Source: Chlamydiia bacterium (GTDB taxonomy: Bacteria; Chlamydiota; Chlamydiia; Chlamydiales; Parachlamydiaceae). Taken from it: a stretch of 36,504 nucleotides of DNA. The DNA is taken from contig JAGROB010000004.1 in the NCBI GenBank assembly GCA_020440465.1, positions 1-36,504 of the forward strand, in the 5' to 3' direction. The position numbers and the translations under genes are program-made. Of the stretch, positions 7,666 to 14,920 are shown piece after piece; position 1 is the stretch's first letter; the number at the start of each line of letters is the position of its first letter. Below the pieces are notes generated by a model, which worked only from the letters and a program-made list of their open reading frames with translations, ran no database searches and had not been told where the DNA came from.

Positions 7666-9141
7666 ATGTTTGAGCTGTCGGTAGCTTTAAAATATCTTTT
7701 ACCACGCCGCCGACAACTCTCCGTATCCATCATCAGCCTGATCTCCGTGGGCGTCATTTCCCTCGTTGTCTGGCTGATCTTAGTTTTCTTCTCCGTCACT
7801 GGAGGACTTGAAAAAATCTGGGTTGAGAAAATGATCTCTCTTACCGCCCCGATTCGTGTCACCCCGAAAGAAGCTTACTACGACTCTTACTACTACAAAA
7901 TCGACAGTATCGCCTCCGAGTCAAACTACCGTCCCAAAAGCTTATCTGAAAAACTAAAAGCCAAAACGGCCGACCCTTACGATCCGGACGTAGATGAAGA
8001 GCTACCGAAGGACTTTCCCACTCCGGAAGAAAAAGATTTAGCCAAGCTTGCCTATAGCGCTCTTGAATCGCTTCCGGGGGCAAGCGCTAAACCCTTCGAG
8101 ATGACGGCCGCAACGCTTAAGCTCAATATGACCCGGGGAGCAACCAAGTCAACCGTCTCCCAATCGGCGTATCTTGGCAGCTTTGATAAAGACAATCCCC
8201 TCATCCGGAAAAATCTTCTTCCCTTAGACGAAAAAGATCTTGCCAACTCAAAGCCTTTCATGCGCTTTCAAGGGGGCGATTTACCCAAAGACCCCAAACT
8301 GGGAGAGGGAATCTTGGTTCCGAAGTCTTTTCACGATGCCGGAGTGTTAGTGGGCGATCGGGGCTGGATAGCTTATTGGGCGGCAACAGTCAGCACCGTG
8401 CAAGAGATGCGTCAACCCGTTTTTGTGGCAGGTTTTTACGATCCGGGCATCATTCCCATTGGGGGCAAATTCATTCTGACGTCTGATGAGCTCACTTCTT
8501 TAATTCGAAGCTCTCACAACCAAGAAGATACGCTTCTTAGTCAGGGTTTTAACCTGAGATATGACGACCTTTCCAAAACAGATGCGTATAAGGCCAAGCT
8601 TACCGACGCCTATGAAAGAGCCGGAATCGCCCCCTACTTTAAAGTGGAAACCTATAAAGAGTACGACTTCACCCGCGACCTTATTCAGCAGCTTCAGAGC
8701 GAAAAGAATATCTTCTCCCTGATTTCCGCGGTAATTGTGATTGTCGCTTGCTCCAACATCATTTCGATGCTGATCATCTTAGTGAACGACAAACGGCTGG
8801 AGATCGGCATCTTGCGATCCATGGGGGCGTCATCTCTTTCTATCGCCTTCATTTTTGGGCTGGCGGGAACGATTATGGGACTGATTGGGTCGCTGATCGG
8901 CATTATCGCCGCGGTTTTAACGCTTCAAAATTTAGGGTCGCTTATCCACTTTATCTCATATATCCAGGGATTCCAAGCGTTCAATCCCCTATTTTTCGGA
9001 AAAGACCTTCCCAACCAAATTTCGGTTGAGGCTTTAATTTTTGTCTCCGTCATGACAATAGCGATATCTATGCTATCGGGTATTATCCCCGCTGTTAAGG
9101 CAAGCCGTGTCAAGCCGTCTGAAATTTTGAGGTCATCATGA
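7666..9141 (+). CDS. LolC/LolE-family lipoprotein-releasing ABC permease
   Basis: The 491-residue protein has one N-terminal membrane segment (about 23-47), a large exported domain, and three C-terminal membrane segments in a FtsX/MacB domain (from about 345). This is the LolC/E topology. NDKRLEIGILRSMGASSLSI is the conserved cytoplasmic loop that contacts the ATPase, and the C-terminus IPAVKASRVKPSEILR is also typical. The family extracts outer-membrane lipoproteins from the inner membrane and passes them to LolA. It is about 80 residues longer than E. coli LolC, with the extra length in the periplasmic domain (a Asp/Glu/Pro/Lys-rich stretch around 88-125). Only one permease gene is present with lolD, so a homodimer is likely. 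It overlaps lolD by 4 bases. Confidence 0.88.
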   Translation: MFELSVALKYLLPRRRQLSVSIISLISVGVISLVVWLILVFFSVTGGLEKIWVEKMISLTAPIRVTPKEAYYDSYYYKIDSIASESNYRPKSLSEKLKAKTADPYDPDVDEELPKDFPTPEEKDLAKLAYSALESLPGASAKPFEMTAATLKLNMTRGATKSTVSQSAYLGSFDKDNPLIRKNLLPLDEKDLANSKPFMRFQGGDLPKDPKLGEGILVPKSFHDAGVLVGDRGWIAYWAATVSTVQEMRQPVFVAGFYDPGIIPIGGKFILTSDELTSLIRSSHNQEDTLLSQGFNLRYDDLSKTDAYKAKLTDAYERAGIAPYFKVETYKEYDFTRDLIQQLQSEKNIFSLISAVIVIVACSNIISMLIILVNDKRLEIGILRSMGASSLSIAFIFGLAGTIMGLIGSLIGIIAAVLTLQNLGSLIHFISYIQGFQAFNPLFFGKDLPNQISVEALIFVSVMTIAISMLSGIIPAVKASRVKPSEILRSS

Positions 9142-9806
9142 GCCATCCCATTCTTTCAGCCAAAAACATTAAAAAGCGATTCACTCACCCGACCCCGATA
9201 GAAGTCCTTAGCCAGATCGACTTAGATATTCTTCCGGGAGACTCCGTCGCGATTATGGGCAGATCGGGAGAGGGAAAAAGCACCCTTTTACAAATCTTAG
9301 GCACGCTTGACACCCCGACAGAGGGCACGCTGCAATTACTGGGTAAATCGGCATTAAAAGGGACAGACAACCTTAGAAACCGTCATATCGGCTTTGTGTT
9401 TCAGCAGTTTAACTTGCTGGAAGACTTCACGGCGCTTGAAAACGTGATGATGCCCGCCCGCATCGGGCGAAAAGACTTTTCCCAGGCAAAACAAAAAGCG
9501 CTTGAGATGCTTGAGCTTGTAGGGCTTAAAGAAAGAGCACACCACTTTGCCAAGCAGTTATCGGGAGGGGAAAAACAAAGAGTCTCCATCGCCCGCGCCT
9601 TTTTCAACGACCCCGATATCATCTTAGCCGACGAGCCGACAGGCAACTTGGACAAAGCGACCGCAGAGGCGATTCATACCCTGCTGCTCAACTTTGCCCA
9701 TGATCAAAACAAGGCGCTTCTCTTAGTCACCCACGACCCAGAGCTGGCTCGCCTTTGCAAAAAGCAATACACCCTCTCGGGTGGCTGTCTTACAAGCTCG
9801 CTATAA
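9138..9806 (+). CDS. lolD: Lipoprotein-releasing system ATP-binding protein LolD
   Basis: The 222-residue ABC ATPase has Walker A GRSGEGKSTLL (about 41-51), Q-loop FVFQQFNLL and the signature LSGGEKQRVSIARA. Walker B is IILADEPTGNLD and the H-loop is LLVTHD. The FQQFNLLEDFTALENVMMPA stretch is typical of the LolD/MacB subgroup. It powers the membrane release of lipoproteins together with the upstream permease, to which it is coupled by an ATGA overlap. Followed directly by an inverted repeat that may end the transcript. Confidence 0.92.
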   Translation: MSHPILSAKNIKKRFTHPTPIEVLSQIDLDILPGDSVAIMGRSGEGKSTLLQILGTLDTPTEGTLQLLGKSALKGTDNLRNRHIGFVFQQFNLLEDFTALENVMMPARIGRKDFSQAKQKALEMLELVGLKERAHHFAKQLSGGEKQRVSIARAFFNDPDIILADEPTGNLDKATAEAIHTLLLNFAHDQNKALLLVTHDPELARLCKKQYTLSGGCLTSSL

Positions 9807-9808
9807 TT

Positions 9809-9902
9809 TTCACCACAAAGACACTAAGACACTAAGAGCGGCTTCGCCGTCATATCGTCTGCTGCGAATCAGCCCTTAGTGTCTTTGTGTCTTTGTGGTG
9901 AA
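9809..9902. repeat. Dispersed inverted repeat, CACAAAGA type, copy 1
   Basis: The arms 9809-9836 and 9875-9902 are 28 bases each and pair with one mismatch. Each arm carries tandem eight-base units near ACACAAAG/ACACTAAG. The loop (9837-9874, 38 bases) contains a small GCGGC-TTC-GCCG hairpin. It starts 3 bases after the lolD stop. A second copy with nearly identical arms but a 6-base loop is at 32183-32246. It could act as a terminator. The rest of this gap (9903-10034) is AT-rich leader of the next operon, with no clear promoter. Confidence 0.85.
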
Positions 9903-10034
9903 TATCGTCAAGTATTTAAATCCCAGACTTTTAGAGCAAAAACCCAAAAAACGGTTTAAAAATAATGTCTTTGGTGTAAGAAAAAGAACAGAGACCCTGT
10001 TTTTTAATAAGTAGTATATTTTAGGGTATTTAAT

Positions 10035-11090
10035 ATGGAATTAGTAGAGCCAAGAAGGCTAAAGATTGCCTTTTGGATTATAAATTTGGCGCTTTTTGCC
10101 GCGTGGACGCTTTCGATTGTCTCCTATCTGGACTTATGTACAGAGGAGTGCAAGGCGGGTCACGATTGGCTATTATTTGGGTTTAGCTTTGGCCCTGTCG
10201 GAATTTTGGCTTTTTCCGGGCTGCTGCTCCTTAATGCCGCCACGTACTTTTATCCCTATCTCAGGATTTTAGTCGCTCTTTCTTTAGCTTTAGCTCTCGG
10301 GGGAGAAGTGGTCTTAATCCTGATTCAGCAGTATAAAATCGGCCACTTTTGCCCCGTTTGCCTGGGGATCGCGGCTTCCCTTGGGATCGCGGGACTGGCT
10401 ATGCTCATCCCCTATGGCCAAAAATTATACCGTGCGCTTAAATACGAACAAAAAGGAGTTTTTATGAAATGCTTAAAAACCGGGGTATTAACCACCCTTG
10501 CTTTTGGCGCAGGTATTTTATTATTTTCTTTCGGTGTGGTGAAAGAAAATAAACTGGCCGCCATGGAAAACAGTGTCAAAGAACAAATGATCTTCGGCAA
10601 TCCTAACGCGAGTGTCTCCGTCTACTTGTTTACCGACTGGGCTTGCCCCGCCTGTAGAGCTTTAGAGCCAAAACTGCACAAGCTAATACCTGTAATCACA
10701 TCAAAGGCAAACTTCACCTTTGTTGATATTGCGGTCCACCCGGAAACACTCAACTACTCCCCTTACAACCTCTCTTTCATGATCAATAACAAAAACAAAT
10801 ACTTAGAGCTAAGAGACGCTTTAACCCGCCTTTCGACAAAGACCGGAACCCCCACCGACGCAGAAATCGAGCAAATCGCGAAGCGCTACCACACCCAGTT
10901 TAAGGAACTTAATTACGCTGACATCGCTTTGGGTCTAAAGTACTGGAAAGAGCTTGGAAAGCAGTTTAATATTGACGCGACCCCCACCCTTGTTATCGTG
11001 AATCCCACCACGAAAAAAGGGAAAAAACTCTCCGGAATGGAAGAGATCAACGAAAAAAACATCCTTAACGCGATCAATAAACTTCAATGA
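10035..11090 (+). CDS. VKOR-DsbA fusion: membrane thiol oxidase with exported thioredoxin-like domain
   Basis: The 351-residue protein fuses two oxidative-folding modules. Residues 10-130 form a four-segment VKOR domain with the loop cysteine pair C35/C39 (CTEEC) and the quinone-side CPVC at 106-109. After a fifth hydrophobic segment (about 148-168) comes a DsbA/thioredoxin-like domain. It has FTDWACPACRALEPKL (CPAC at 204-207) and a cis-proline motif ATPTLVI near 315-321. The family pattern is electron flow from substrate cysteines to the CPAC site, to the VKOR cysteines and on to quinone, giving disulfides in the periplasm. C. trachomatis uses separate DsbB/DsbH proteins by memory. The gene overlaps the cystathionine beta-synthase gene by 4 bases (ATGA). 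An AGGG ribosome site lies about 8 bases upstream. Confidence 0.88.
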   Translation: MELVEPRRLKIAFWIINLALFAAWTLSIVSYLDLCTEECKAGHDWLLFGFSFGPVGILAFSGLLLLNAATYFYPYLRILVALSLALALGGEVVLILIQQYKIGHFCPVCLGIAASLGIAGLAMLIPYGQKLYRALKYEQKGVFMKCLKTGVLTTLAFGAGILLFSFGVVKENKLAAMENSVKEQMIFGNPNASVSVYLFTDWACPACRALEPKLHKLIPVITSKANFTFVDIAVHPETLNYSPYNLSFMINNKNKYLELRDALTRLSTKTGTPTDAEIEQIAKRYHTQFKELNYADIALGLKYWKELGKQFNIDATPTLVIVNPTTKKGKKLSGMEEINEKNILNAINKLQ

Positions 11091-12076
11091 CTCTAAAAGA
11101 GGGTAAATTGCCGACCGTCATCAAGACGATCGGCAACACCCCGCTCGTTAGACTCAAGCGGATGAACCCTTTTTCTCTTGTTACCATCTTGCTTAAGCTT
11201 GAATTTTTTAACCCTTCCGGATCGATTAAGGACCGAATTGTCGCCCACATCGTCGATGACGCCCAAATGAAGGGGCTCATTAAACCGGGCGGTGTCTTGA
11301 TCGAAGCGACCTCCGGCAATACGGGAGCCGCTGCCGCTATGATTGCGGCGATCCGCGGCTATAAAGCAGTGCTCACCCTTCCCGATAAAGTCTCTAAAGA
11401 AAAACAAGACGCTTTAAGAGCGTTCGGAGCCGAGCTCATCATCTGCCCCACCTCCGCTCCGCCCGATTCCCCCGAGCACTATGTAAATAAAGCTAAAGCC
11501 ATCAAAGAGAAGACGCCCGGAAGCTTTCGAATCGATCAGTATGACAACCTAAAGAACCCCGAAGCGCACTATCTTACCACGGGTCCCGAAATCTGGGAGC
11601 AGTCAAGAGGTGAAGTCGATTACCTGATCGCCTCCGCCTCCACGGGGGGCACCATCTCCGGCACGGGGCGCTACCTAAAAGAAAAAAATCCGAACCTTAA
11701 ACTTATCATGCCCGATCCCGTCGGCTCGATTTATGCCGAGTATTTTAAAACAGGTCGCATTCCGAAAGAAGGTCATTGCAATTACTTGGTTGAAGGGGTG
11801 GGAGAGGATCATTTGGCTAAAGCGCTCGATTTTTCCATCATTGATGAAGTTATCCCCTTTACCGACAAAGAAGCATTTGATACTTGTAGAAGACTCGCCA
11901 AGGAAGAAGGAATCTTGGCCGGAGGCTCATCCGGCGGAAACTTGAAAATCGCACTCGATATCGCAAAAAAACTGACTCGCCCCAAAACCCTGGTTGTGAT
12001 CATACCCGACGGGGGTCTTAAGTACCTTTCTAAGATTTACAACGACGAGTGGATGAAGGAGAAGGGACTTCTATGA
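11087..12076 (+). CDS. cbs: Cystathionine beta-synthase-like PLP enzyme (CBS catalytic core)
   Basis: The 329-residue protein is a fold-type II PLP enzyme. PSGSIKDRIV holds the PLP lysine, TSGNTG binds the cofactor phosphate region, and STGGTISGTGRYLKEKNP is the glycine-rich loop. It looks closer to cystathionine beta-synthase than to CysK. The stretch DSPEHYVNKAKAIKEKTPGS, then IDQYDNLKNPEAHYLTTGPE, parallels eukaryotic CBS, as does VEGVGEDHL. It lacks the N-terminal heme domain and the C-terminal regulatory CBS pair, so it is a minimal enzyme. It would condense serine (or an activated serine) with homocysteine to cystathionine. It is coupled by 4-base overlaps to the VKOR-DsbA gene and to the gamma-lyase gene. 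Cysteine synthase activity remains possible. Confidence 0.82.
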   Translation: MTLKEGKLPTVIKTIGNTPLVRLKRMNPFSLVTILLKLEFFNPSGSIKDRIVAHIVDDAQMKGLIKPGGVLIEATSGNTGAAAAMIAAIRGYKAVLTLPDKVSKEKQDALRAFGAELIICPTSAPPDSPEHYVNKAKAIKEKTPGSFRIDQYDNLKNPEAHYLTTGPEIWEQSRGEVDYLIASASTGGTISGTGRYLKEKNPNLKLIMPDPVGSIYAEYFKTGRIPKEGHCNYLVEGVGEDHLAKALDFSIIDEVIPFTDKEAFDTCRRLAKEEGILAGGSSGGNLKIALDIAKKLTRPKTLVVIIPDGGLKYLSKIYNDEWMKEKGLL

Positions 12077-13155
12077 AAATCGATACCCACGTCATCCACG
12101 CCGGACAAGAGCCAGATAAAGAGACGGGAGCCGTGATCCCTCCGATCTATATGACCTCTACATTCAAAGAGATTTCGCCGGGAGAAACGAAAGGGTATGA
12201 TTATACAAGAGCCGGCAACCCCAATTTCGATCGGCTGGAAAGCGCTTTGGCCGCACTGGAAAATGGAAAGTACACAACCGTTTACTCCTCCGGCTTAGGG
12301 GCGCTCACGGCACTCATTTCAACCTTAAAGCAAAACGATAAGATTCTGCTCATGCAGGGATCTTATGGGGGAACAAGACGCCTTTTACACGATGTCTTTC
12401 CGAAATTCGGCATCGAGCTTTTAGAAACCACCCCGGAAAAGCTTTTAGATCATCTTCAACTGCAGCCCACTTTTTTAATTTTTGAGACACCCACAAATCC
12501 GCTTCTTACTGTACATAACATCGAAAAGATCGCCTTTGAAGCCCACAAAAACGGGGTTAAGGTAATCGTCGACAACACGTTCGCCACCCCTGTAAACCAA
12601 ACGCCGCTCGCTCACGGTGCCGATATCGTCTGGCATTCGACGACGAAATACTTAGGAGGGCACTCCGATGTCGTCGGCGGATGTATGATCACAAACGATA
12701 AGGAACTTAAAGATAAGCTCGATTACGCGCGCATGGCTTTAGGACTGAACCCTTCCCCTTTTGATACTTGGCTTACCTTACGCGGCATTAAAACGCTGGC
12801 CGTAAGAATGAGAGCCCACAATGAAAACGGCAAAAAATTCAGTGAATTTTTAAAAGGACATCCTTTTATTAAAAATGTCTACTATCCCGGTTTTTCGGGG
12901 ATGGTTTCCGCCGATTTCGACCTTCCCGAAGAGGCTGTCAAAAAACTTGCCGGCTCATTTGAGTTGTTCACTTTAGCTGAATCACTTGGGGGGGTAGAGT
13001 CTTTGATCTGCCACCCCGCCAGTATGACCCACGCTTCCATTCCAAAAGAAAAGCGAAAAGAGATGGGGATCACCGATACCCTGATTCGCTTTTCTGTCGG
13101 GATAGAGGCGATCGAAGACTTAATACAGGACGTCTCCAATAACCTTGGGAGGTAA
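12073..13155 (+). CDS. Cystathionine gamma-lyase / gamma-synthase family PLP enzyme
   Basis: The 360-residue protein (start ATG 12073, in an ATGA overlap with the previous stop; an upstream in-frame start at 12049 would extend far into cbs) belongs to the Cys/Met metabolism PLP family. Motifs are MKIDTHVIHAGQEPD, VIPPIYMTSTF, YDYTRAGNPNFDRLE and VYSSGLGALT. The PLP lysine is in HSTTKYLGGHSDVVGG, and LGLNPSPFDTWLTLRGIKTL follows. The segment PSPFD and pairing with a CBS-type gene suggest gamma-lyase, completing reverse transsulfuration of homocysteine to cysteine. A gamma-synthase role cannot be excluded from sequence alone. Confidence 0.85.
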   Translation: MKIDTHVIHAGQEPDKETGAVIPPIYMTSTFKEISPGETKGYDYTRAGNPNFDRLESALAALENGKYTTVYSSGLGALTALISTLKQNDKILLMQGSYGGTRRLLHDVFPKFGIELLETTPEKLLDHLQLQPTFLIFETPTNPLLTVHNIEKIAFEAHKNGVKVIVDNTFATPVNQTPLAHGADIVWHSTTKYLGGHSDVVGGCMITNDKELKDKLDYARMALGLNPSPFDTWLTLRGIKTLAVRMRAHNENGKKFSEFLKGHPFIKNVYYPGFSGMVSADFDLPEEAVKKLAGSFELFTLAESLGGVESLICHPASMTHASIPKEKRKEMGITDTLIRFSVGIEAIEDLIQDVSNNLGR

Positions 13156-13158
13156 CAG

Positions 13159-13587
13159 ATGTTCTCTTCACGAGACTATCAATCCACCGCGTGCACGAAA
13201 TGCACGATCGATCATGTGGAAGCTAGAGACAATCTTCATATCCACAATGCTACCGTTTTGAAAACGGCTGTCTGCACCCGCGGAGAAATTTTCGCGGAAA
13301 ACAGTTCAATCCATTGTCTTTCGGGAGTGGGCAATATTCATTTGGAAAACTCACGAGTTCAAGCGGTGACACTCAACATAAAAAAGGGGCAGGTCGGAAA
13401 GCTTACCCTGATTAACTCGGTTATAGAAAAAGCGCTTTTCATCGGCGCCGAAGACCCCAAAGACTCCGTCTTTGTAGACCTTACCGCCATCCAAGACAAT
13501 AACCCGCAAAGACGCGTTTTGATCACCTATCGAGACGGATCATACACGGTTGAGCGTCTTGATGACGTTCACGAAAAAGCCTCTTAA
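13159..13587 (+). CDS. Small beta-helix-like (bactofilin-like) protein of unknown function
   Basis: The 142-residue protein has no signal peptide or membrane segment. Its middle shows a short repeating pattern of about 18-22 residues: IHNATVLKTAV, AENSSIHCL, LENSRVQAVTL, LINSVIEKALFI. Asn-Ser followed by alternating hydrophobics suggests right-handed beta-helix rungs, as in bactofilin-like polymer-forming proteins. Five cysteines, four of them before residue 65 (including CTKC at 12-15), may matter given the oxidative-folding gene upstream. It starts 3 bases after the gamma-lyase stop, so it is in the same operon. Its stop overlaps the stop of the opposite-strand kinase gene. The beta-helix call is an inference from the repeat pattern. 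Confidence 0.55.
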   Translation: MFSSRDYQSTACTKCTIDHVEARDNLHIHNATVLKTAVCTRGEIFAENSSIHCLSGVGNIHLENSRVQAVTLNIKKGQVGKLTLINSVIEKALFIGAEDPKDSVFVDLTAIQDNNPQRRVLITYRDGSYTVERLDDVHEKAS

Positions 13588-14861
13588 ACTGCGGCAGCGG
13601 AAGCTGATGGCTCTTGGGAGATAAGTTGAGCCAGAGCCTCTTTCACCTGAAGGGCGCTCCAGCGCTCTTCAGGTTGAAACTTTAAGCAGTTGCCAATGAT
13701 ATATTTAAGCGTTCCGGGCTTCTCGTGCCCCTGAAGATTTTTACTCTTCCACATGGCAAGGACGCCTTCGGGAGACACATCAGGAGAGCCCCCGGGCCAA
13801 AAGTAGTTCAAATTTTCCGCTTTGTACCCCATGGTAGCGCCGCACACCTGGGTATGGCCCATGCTAAGTTCCCATAAGGTCGCTCCGAGCGACCAGATAT
13901 CGGATCTTTGATCTAATGAGGGATTTTTATGCATCACTTTAATCTGGCGGCAAACGTAGGGATCCAAATAGCCGGGTGTTCCTTTTACCGACTCACCCTT
14001 GATAAACGCTTCTTTTCCGCAAAAGCTTAAATCGCCTACTTTTGCTCTTAGTTTGCCCGCTTCAGTTAATAGTAAAACATTCGCCGGCTTAATATCGCGA
14101 TGGACATAGCCCTCTTTATGAATTTCAAAAATACCAACGGCTATATCGAAAGCGATTAAAGCGACTTCGTCAACTTCAAGAGCTCGAATCTTTGGTGGAT
14201 TTTTATTAGCGATAAGGTAGTTTTCTAAATCACCCCCATCGCAATATTCAACCAAAAACCCCGTTCTTGAAATTGAGGTTTGACTTCCTCGAGCTTTGGT
14301 CTCATATCTTACAGAAGTCCCCCCGACCACCCGGCTTTTATGCTTAAAATGCTCCATGGCATGCGTTTCAACCGGTTTAATAGGGCCTTTCGCTCCTATA
14401 TACTCCGACTGAAATACACAAAGTCTTTGAGAACCGATATCAACCGAAAGGGTGGCTGTTTTGTAAGCTCCTCTACCCAACTCAAGCTCCATTTCTTCTT
14501 CTTTCGAAAGCGCTTTATTCCCTTTTTTACGCTTAAGAAGCGCAACGACTTGAGCATTTGACCCCTTTTGAGGGATGACCAAAACGGATCGGGGTAAATT
14601 CAAGAGCTCTTTTTTAAAAACTGTCGGGACTGCAAGTTCATTGAGTGTTGTTTGGTTAAGACGCTGAAACTGCCTTAGCTGGTCAAGCTGGTGTCCGGTT
14701 AAGCGAATCGCTTCAAGCAAAGGGGTTGTATCGACCTCAGGCAACTTAGACTTTGGTTCTTGAGACGCTCCCGACCCTCCGGCAGGATGAGCCGGAATAT
14801 CGTCCGGATCGAGCGTGCTAGCCATAGAATCGACTAAACTACCTGAAACTGAAATACTCAT
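13584..14861 (-). CDS. Eukaryotic-like Ser/Thr protein kinase with atypical ATP-site residues
   Basis: The 425-residue protein has a Ser/Pro/Asp-rich N-terminal tail (1-45) and a kinase domain from about 125 to 415. Visible are a short glycine loop LGRGAYKTA (128-136), VHRDIKPANVLLL (253-265, catalytic D256 and N261) and the metal-binding D277 in GDLSF instead of DFG. The activation segment end is GTPGYLDPY (294-302), then RSDIWSLGATLWEL (319-332) and a C-terminal R400. No clear beta3 VAxK lysine is seen: the matching strand reads RLCVFQSEY. It may therefore be weakly active, use another lysine, or be a pseudokinase. There are no membrane segments. The tail resembles type III secreted proteins, but secretion is inferred only. 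Convergent with the beta-helix gene and divergent from the 690-residue gene. Confidence 0.8.
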   Translation of the reverse strand: MSISVSGSLVDSMASTLDPDDIPAHPAGGSGASQEPKSKLPEVDTTPLLEAIRLTGHQLDQLRQFQRLNQTTLNELAVPTVFKKELLNLPRSVLVIPQKGSNAQVVALLKRKKGNKALSKEEEMELELGRGAYKTATLSVDIGSQRLCVFQSEYIGAKGPIKPVETHAMEHFKHKSRVVGGTSVRYETKARGSQTSISRTGFLVEYCDGGDLENYLIANKNPPKIRALEVDEVALIAFDIAVGIFEIHKEGYVHRDIKPANVLLLTEAGKLRAKVGDLSFCGKEAFIKGESVKGTPGYLDPYVCRQIKVMHKNPSLDQRSDIWSLGATLWELSMGHTQVCGATMGYKAENLNYFWPGGSPDVSPEGVLAMWKSKNLQGHEKPGTLKYIIGNCLKFQPEERWSALQVKEALAQLISQEPSASAAAV

Positions 14862-14876
14862 GTAATAATAATAGCA

Positions 14877-14892
14877 ATTATTATATAATAAT
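14877..14892. promoter_or_regulatory. AT-only palindrome between two divergent accessory genes
   Basis: ATTATTATATAATAAT is a perfect 16-base palindrome in the 59-base gap between the kinase start (14861) and the next start (14921). It contains TATAAT on both strands. It may be a shared -10 region or an operator; it may also be only the AT-rich promoter itself. Confidence 0.4.
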
Positions 14893-14909
14893 ACAAAAAA
14901 TCTTTACAA
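14880..14909 (-). promoter_or_regulatory. Putative promoter of the kinase gene
   Basis: On the minus strand, TTGTAA (14904-14909) is followed after 18 bases by a perfect TATAAT (14880-14885). The predicted start of transcription is about 10-12 bases upstream of the kinase ATG, so the leader is short. No comparable -35 box was found for the plus-strand gene. Confidence 0.45.
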
Positions 14910-14920
14910 TTTATTAATAA

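Noticed and set aside
9809-9902. Hairpin as a transfer RNA or insertion sequence end
   Set aside because: No cloverleaf or CCA end and no transposase nearby; simple tandem eight-base units explain the pairing.
14280-14561. Plus-strand 93-codon open frame inside the kinase gene
   Set aside because: Antisense shadow; the kinase frame carries intact motifs over the same interval.
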